Assembly (NCBI GenBank): GCA_030039695.1
Contig: JASHVB010000634.1
Coordinates: 1-8,605, forward strand
Length of the DNA: 8,605 bases
Origin: Acetobacteraceae bacterium
GTDB lineage: Bacteria > Pseudomonadota > Alphaproteobacteria > Acetobacterales > Acetobacteraceae
Reading direction: 5' to 3'
Positions 6,413 to 8,605 of the stretch are shown one piece after another. The translations under genes and the position numbers were made by a program. A model generated the notes under the pieces. The model did no database searches. It worked only from the letters and a program-made list of their open reading frames with translations, and was not told the origin of the DNA. Every line of letters starts with the position of its first letter. Positions within the stretch are counted from its first letter, which is position 1.

Positions 6413-7049
6413 ACATTTGTCCCGCGCTCTCGGGCAAGAGAGGTGAGGATTTTCTCTTATCGCCGCCCGGTGTTGGCTGCCCCAGAAAACTTGACCTGTT
6501 CCTCCGCTTCTCCGCCGTGCGTTTGATCGCCGCGACTTCCGGGCGCCCGTCGGCGGCATTCTCGACAATCCTGCCGCCCTTCGCTCCGCGGTGCGCTTAG
6601 TAACGACGCAATCACCGCAGCATCGTCAATATCGAGCAGGCGTTGGAAGAACGACTGGAATGGTATGTCATTATTGCACCGGAATAGTGCGTCCGTGACA
6701 CGCCGCGAACAATGCGCCGGCATCGCGTCCCAGATCTTTGACGGCCTACGGTTGCGCGGGCCGCAGTGGCAAATCATGCCATTTTACCATACCCGCCGCC
6801 ATTGATGCGGGTTGCGAGGCCACTCGAGCACGCTGCCCCCGGTACCGACACGTGCCGTGCCAAGGAAGCTAGCGATGTCCATGATGTATGGCCGCCAGTC
6901 GAGCCGACTGCGGAGTCATGCTCCGGCTCGTATGCCAAGCCCTTCGCGGGTTATGCGGACGCGCTTTTTGCAATCGATGAAGACCGTGACCGGCCGCAAT
7001 TCAGCCGCGCTCAACCCGCCGGTGAATGCAGCCGCCTGGCGTCCAGCGA
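6413..7049. other. Long gap with decayed coding-like fragments, no intact gene
   Basis: Some 640 bases without a gene I can defend. Three weak signals compete. Minus 6777-6457 is 106 codons open from ATG; its first half (for example IPFQSFFQRLLDIDDAAVIA) looks protein-like, while its second half is Arg- and Gly-rich noise. Minus 7049-6784 reads protein-like in one frame (SAAELRPVTVFIDCKKRV, then IMDIASFLGTARVGTGGSV) but is cut by a TGA at 6918-6916. Plus 6766-7074, from GTG, is open for 102 codons without a ribosome binding site and runs antisense to the previous frame. My hand counts of codon-position GC (about 69/52/60 for the plus frame, 60/52/69 for the minus) do not decide between strands, and GC is lower than in the neighbouring genes. 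I read this as a gene graveyard or an unrecognised remnant. Confidence 0.4.
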
Positions 7050-7271
7050 TCAGTCGCGTCCGGCAGGATTGTAATTCTGCGGCGGCCCCCAGCGCACCAC
7101 CTGTGGGCCGCCGCCGTCCGGGTTGGTGACGAGCGCGTTCTGCCAATACGTGCCCTGCAGGGCAGGCGACACCCCGACCGGGGTATCACACGACGCCAAC
7201 ATGGCGCCCGTGGCGGTCAGCAACGCGAACCACGGCAACGAGCGGCGCAGACGCGAACAGACGTTCTTCAT
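7050..7271 (-). CDS. Small predicted lipoprotein
   Basis: A 73-residue protein with a clear lipoprotein signal: basic N-region (CSRLRR, 5-10), hydrophobic core (SLPWFALLTATGAM, 11-24) and lipobox LASC (25-28), so Cys28 would be lipidated after cleavage by signal peptidase II. The mature part is about 46 residues, rich in Gly, Pro and Asn, with no recognised domain. Asp29 follows the Cys, a position that signals inner-membrane retention in enterobacteria; whether that holds here is uncertain. The open frame extends to 7349, but ATG 7271 places the signal peptide at the true N-terminus. No strong ribosome binding site is visible. It is divergent from prmA with a 66-base gap. Function unknown; small lipoproteins of this kind are often membrane or cell-envelope accessory proteins. 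Confidence 0.7.
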   Translation of the reverse strand: MKNVCSRLRRSLPWFALLTATGAMLASCDTPVGVSPALQGTYWQNALVTNPDGGGPQVVRWGPPQNYNPAGRD

Positions 7272-7301
7272 CAGCTTACTTACTTTGGCTGTTCGCAGCG
7301 T

Positions 7302-7330
7302 TTGGCAAGACCCCGGCGCGTGGCTTATCT
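7302..7330 (+). promoter_or_regulatory. Possible prmA promoter giving a leaderless transcript
   Basis: TTGGCA (7302-7307), 17 bases, then TTATCT (7325-7330). The -35 matches five of six consensus bases; the -10 matches poorly, at two of six. If it is real, transcription would begin at about 7337, next to ATG 7338, leaving no leader. That would fit the absence of a Shine-Dalgarno site before prmA. Confidence 0.25.
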
Positions 7331-7337
7331 GGGTGGC

Positions 7338-8234
7338 ATGCGACGCCATACCCCGCAGCTCGAGACGGTCAGTGTCAGCGTCCCCGAGGCAGCGGCGCCA
7401 GCCTACGAAGCTGCGCTGGGCAGCGCCTGCACCACGGTCGGCTTCTTCCGGAGCGGCTCAGCTGGCGATTGGCGGGTGGAAGGTGTGAAGGAAGCCGGCC
7501 GCGGCGAGGCCGAGCTGGCTGCAGCGCTGGCGCTGGCCGAAGTCGTAACCGGTGTGACGGCGCCGCTAGAGCGTACGCGCACTCCGGCCGATGGCTGGCT
7601 CGCCCGCACCCGCGCGTCATTCCCCGAACAACGGATCGGTCGGCGGTTTGTGGTCCGCGGCTCGCATCTGGCAACGCCGGCGGCATCGGGGCGGGTCACA
7701 CTGACGTTGGACGCCGGGCTGGCGTTCGGCTCTGGCGAGCATGGCTCGACGCGTGGCTGCCTCCGTGCGCTGGAACGCGTCGCTTACCGTCGGCCGCGAC
7801 GGATCCTGGATCTTGGAACCGGCTCCGGCATTCTGGCGATGGCGGCAGCGCAGCTACTGCACCGGCCGGTGCTGGCGACCGACATTGAGCCGTGGTCGGT
7901 GCGTGTGGCGGAGCAGAACTCCGCGCTGAACCGGCTGCGGCACCTGGTGCGCCCTGTCCTGGCGAACGGTTGGCGTAACCGGTCGGTGCGGGCCGGCGCG
8001 CCCTATGATCTGGTGCTCGCTAACATCTTGGCGCGGCCGTTGGCGGCGATGGCGCGCGATCTGGCCAGCAATCTCGCACCCAGTGGCACGGCCATCCTGT
8101 CGGGTTTGCTGATGTCGCAGGCGCGCTGGGTGCTGACGGCGCACCGGGCACTCGGACTGAAGCTCGAGCGCATCCTGACCGAAGGCCCTTGGGTCACCCT
8201 TGTGCTGCGCCGTAATGCAAACGGGCGGGCCTGA
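7338..8234 (+). CDS. prmA: Ribosomal protein L11 methyltransferase
   Basis: A 298-residue SAM-dependent methyltransferase that trimethylates ribosomal protein L11 in the cytoplasm. An N-terminal L11-recognition region (about 1-115) is followed by GLAFGSGEH (127-135), the PrmA form of the AFGTG-H motif. Then come the Rossmann SAM-binding motif I LDLGTGSG (157-164), the acidic end of strand 2 in ATDIEP (Asp182), and LANILA (227-232), the PrmA version of the N-P-P-Y-type motif. Length fits the family (about 290-300). The frame is open back to 7026, but that extension runs antisense to the lipoprotein gene and is not family-like. No Shine-Dalgarno site precedes ATG 7338, so start choice rests on family length and the MRRHTPQLETVSVSVP beginning, which leads into the first strand. 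The stop codon lies inside the 8221-8251 hairpin. Confidence 0.93.
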   Translation: MRRHTPQLETVSVSVPEAAAPAYEAALGSACTTVGFFRSGSAGDWRVEGVKEAGRGEAELAAALALAEVVTGVTAPLERTRTPADGWLARTRASFPEQRIGRRFVVRGSHLATPAASGRVTLTLDAGLAFGSGEHGSTRGCLRALERVAYRRPRRILDLGTGSGILAMAAAQLLHRPVLATDIEPWSVRVAEQNSALNRLRHLVRPVLANGWRNRSVRAGAPYDLVLANILARPLAAMARDLASNLAPSGTAILSGLLMSQARWVLTAHRALGLKLERILTEGPWVTLVLRRNANGRA

Positions 8235-8251
8235 ATGTCAGGCCCGCCCGT
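8221..8251. terminator. Perfect 14-bp hairpin at the end of prmA, likely bidirectional terminator
   Basis: ACGGGCGGGCCTGA (8221-8234) and TCAGGCCCGCCCGT (8238-8251) are exact reverse complements around a 3-base loop, ATG. The prmA stop TGA is the last three bases of the left arm. On the minus strand it lies 28 bases past the stop of the convergent DUF1127 gene and is followed by TTTGCATT, a weak U tract. There is no U tract on the plus strand. It most likely insulates the two convergent genes. Confidence 0.65.
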
Positions 8252-8279
8252 CACCATCAAGCTCCGTGGGAGGCGTCTG

Positions 8280-8573
8280 TCATACGAAATTGCGACTGCG
8301 CAGGTCGGCGTTGAAGTTGTCGTTGAACACCCGCGGCAGGTCGGAACGGGTCAGGCCGATGTCGGCCAATTCCCGCTCGCTCATCATGTCAAGTTCCGAC
8401 AGCGCCGCACGCTTCTCACGCCAGGCGCGGAATGCGGCAACCCAGGCGCGGACGCCGTGCCGGCGCCCGCCGCGCGAGAGCGGCGGAAGAATAGGGTCTT
8501 CCAGGTGGGTGTCCACGTAGGTCTGATTCGGCAACTCGAATGCAAACTGGTCTTTGGCAAGCGGCGCGCTCAT
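8280..8573 (-). CDS. DUF1127 domain-containing small protein
   Basis: A 97-residue protein whose C-terminal half carries the DUF1127 (YjiS-like) motif: an Arg-rich helix (about 43-57) followed by ALSELDMMSERELADIGLTR (57-76) and SDLPRVF (77-83). It has no signal peptide or membrane segment. Such proteins are common, often multi-copy, in alphaproteobacteria. In some species the short versions (about 45-50 residues) bind RNA and affect phosphate and carbon uptake, sRNA turnover or stress responses. This one is longer, with a 40-residue N-terminal extension containing an acidic stretch (DTHLEDPILPPL), so it belongs to the longer subgroup of unknown role. ATG 8573 is preceded only by GGGGCTGAG, a poor ribosome binding site. 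It is convergent with prmA and shares its hairpin. Confidence 0.85.
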   Translation of the reverse strand: MSAPLAKDQFAFELPNQTYVDTHLEDPILPPLSRGGRRHGVRAWVAAFRAWREKRAALSELDMMSERELADIGLTRSDLPRVFNDNFNADLRSRNFV

Positions 8574-8605
8574 TGGTCTCAGCCCCGATCGTTCGCCGGG
8601 TCGGG

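Noticed and set aside
6426..6456. Possible terminator after the second tandem amidohydrolase (AAGAG ... CTCTT with TTTT in the loop)
   Set aside because: The stem is five pairs with a long loop and no U run following it.
7026..7337. Upstream extension of prmA to 7026
   Set aside because: It is antisense to the lipoprotein gene and would add 104 residues not found in PrmA.

Overview
The window is GC-rich bacterial chromosome, most likely from an alphaproteobacterium. Three things point there: a DUF1127 protein with the typical C-terminal motif, a PrmA of alphaproteobacterial type, and an intergenic CATTGCGAG / GCAATCC / GGATTGC palindromic repeat like those common in Rhodopseudomonas and Bradyrhizobium relatives. 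The genus cannot be settled from the sequence alone. I see no tRNA, rRNA, CRISPR array or intact insertion sequence.

Positions 1-6412 hold an accessory-looking metabolic cluster around a divergent intergenic region at 3914-4028. On the minus strand, in order of transcription, are a GhrA-like D-2-hydroxyacid dehydrogenase (3913-2954), a REP-like repeat, a gamma-resorcylate-decarboxylase-like amidohydrolase (2837-1875), a broken coding remnant (about 1861-1416) and a luciferase-like flavin-dependent oxidoreductase (1203-301). On the plus strand are two paralogous ACMSD-type amidohydrolases (4029-5090 and 5300-6412). The set of a flavin monooxygenase, metal-dependent decarboxylases/hydrolases and a 2-oxoacid reductase suggests catabolism of an aromatic, heteroaromatic or other carboxylated ring compound. 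The substrate cannot be read from the sequence, and no regulator or transporter lies in the window.

Positions 6413-7049 have no convincing intact gene. They carry short coding-like pieces in conflicting frames, with lower GC than the neighbouring genes, and look like decayed sequence.

Positions 7050-8605 look like ordinary core genome. A 73-residue lipoprotein gene (minus) diverges from prmA (plus), which methylates ribosomal protein L11. prmA ends inside a perfect 14-bp hairpin that also faces the end of a convergent DUF1127 gene.

The start codons of four genes were moved downstream of the longest open frame, on the basis of Shine-Dalgarno spacing, family length or signal-peptide placement.
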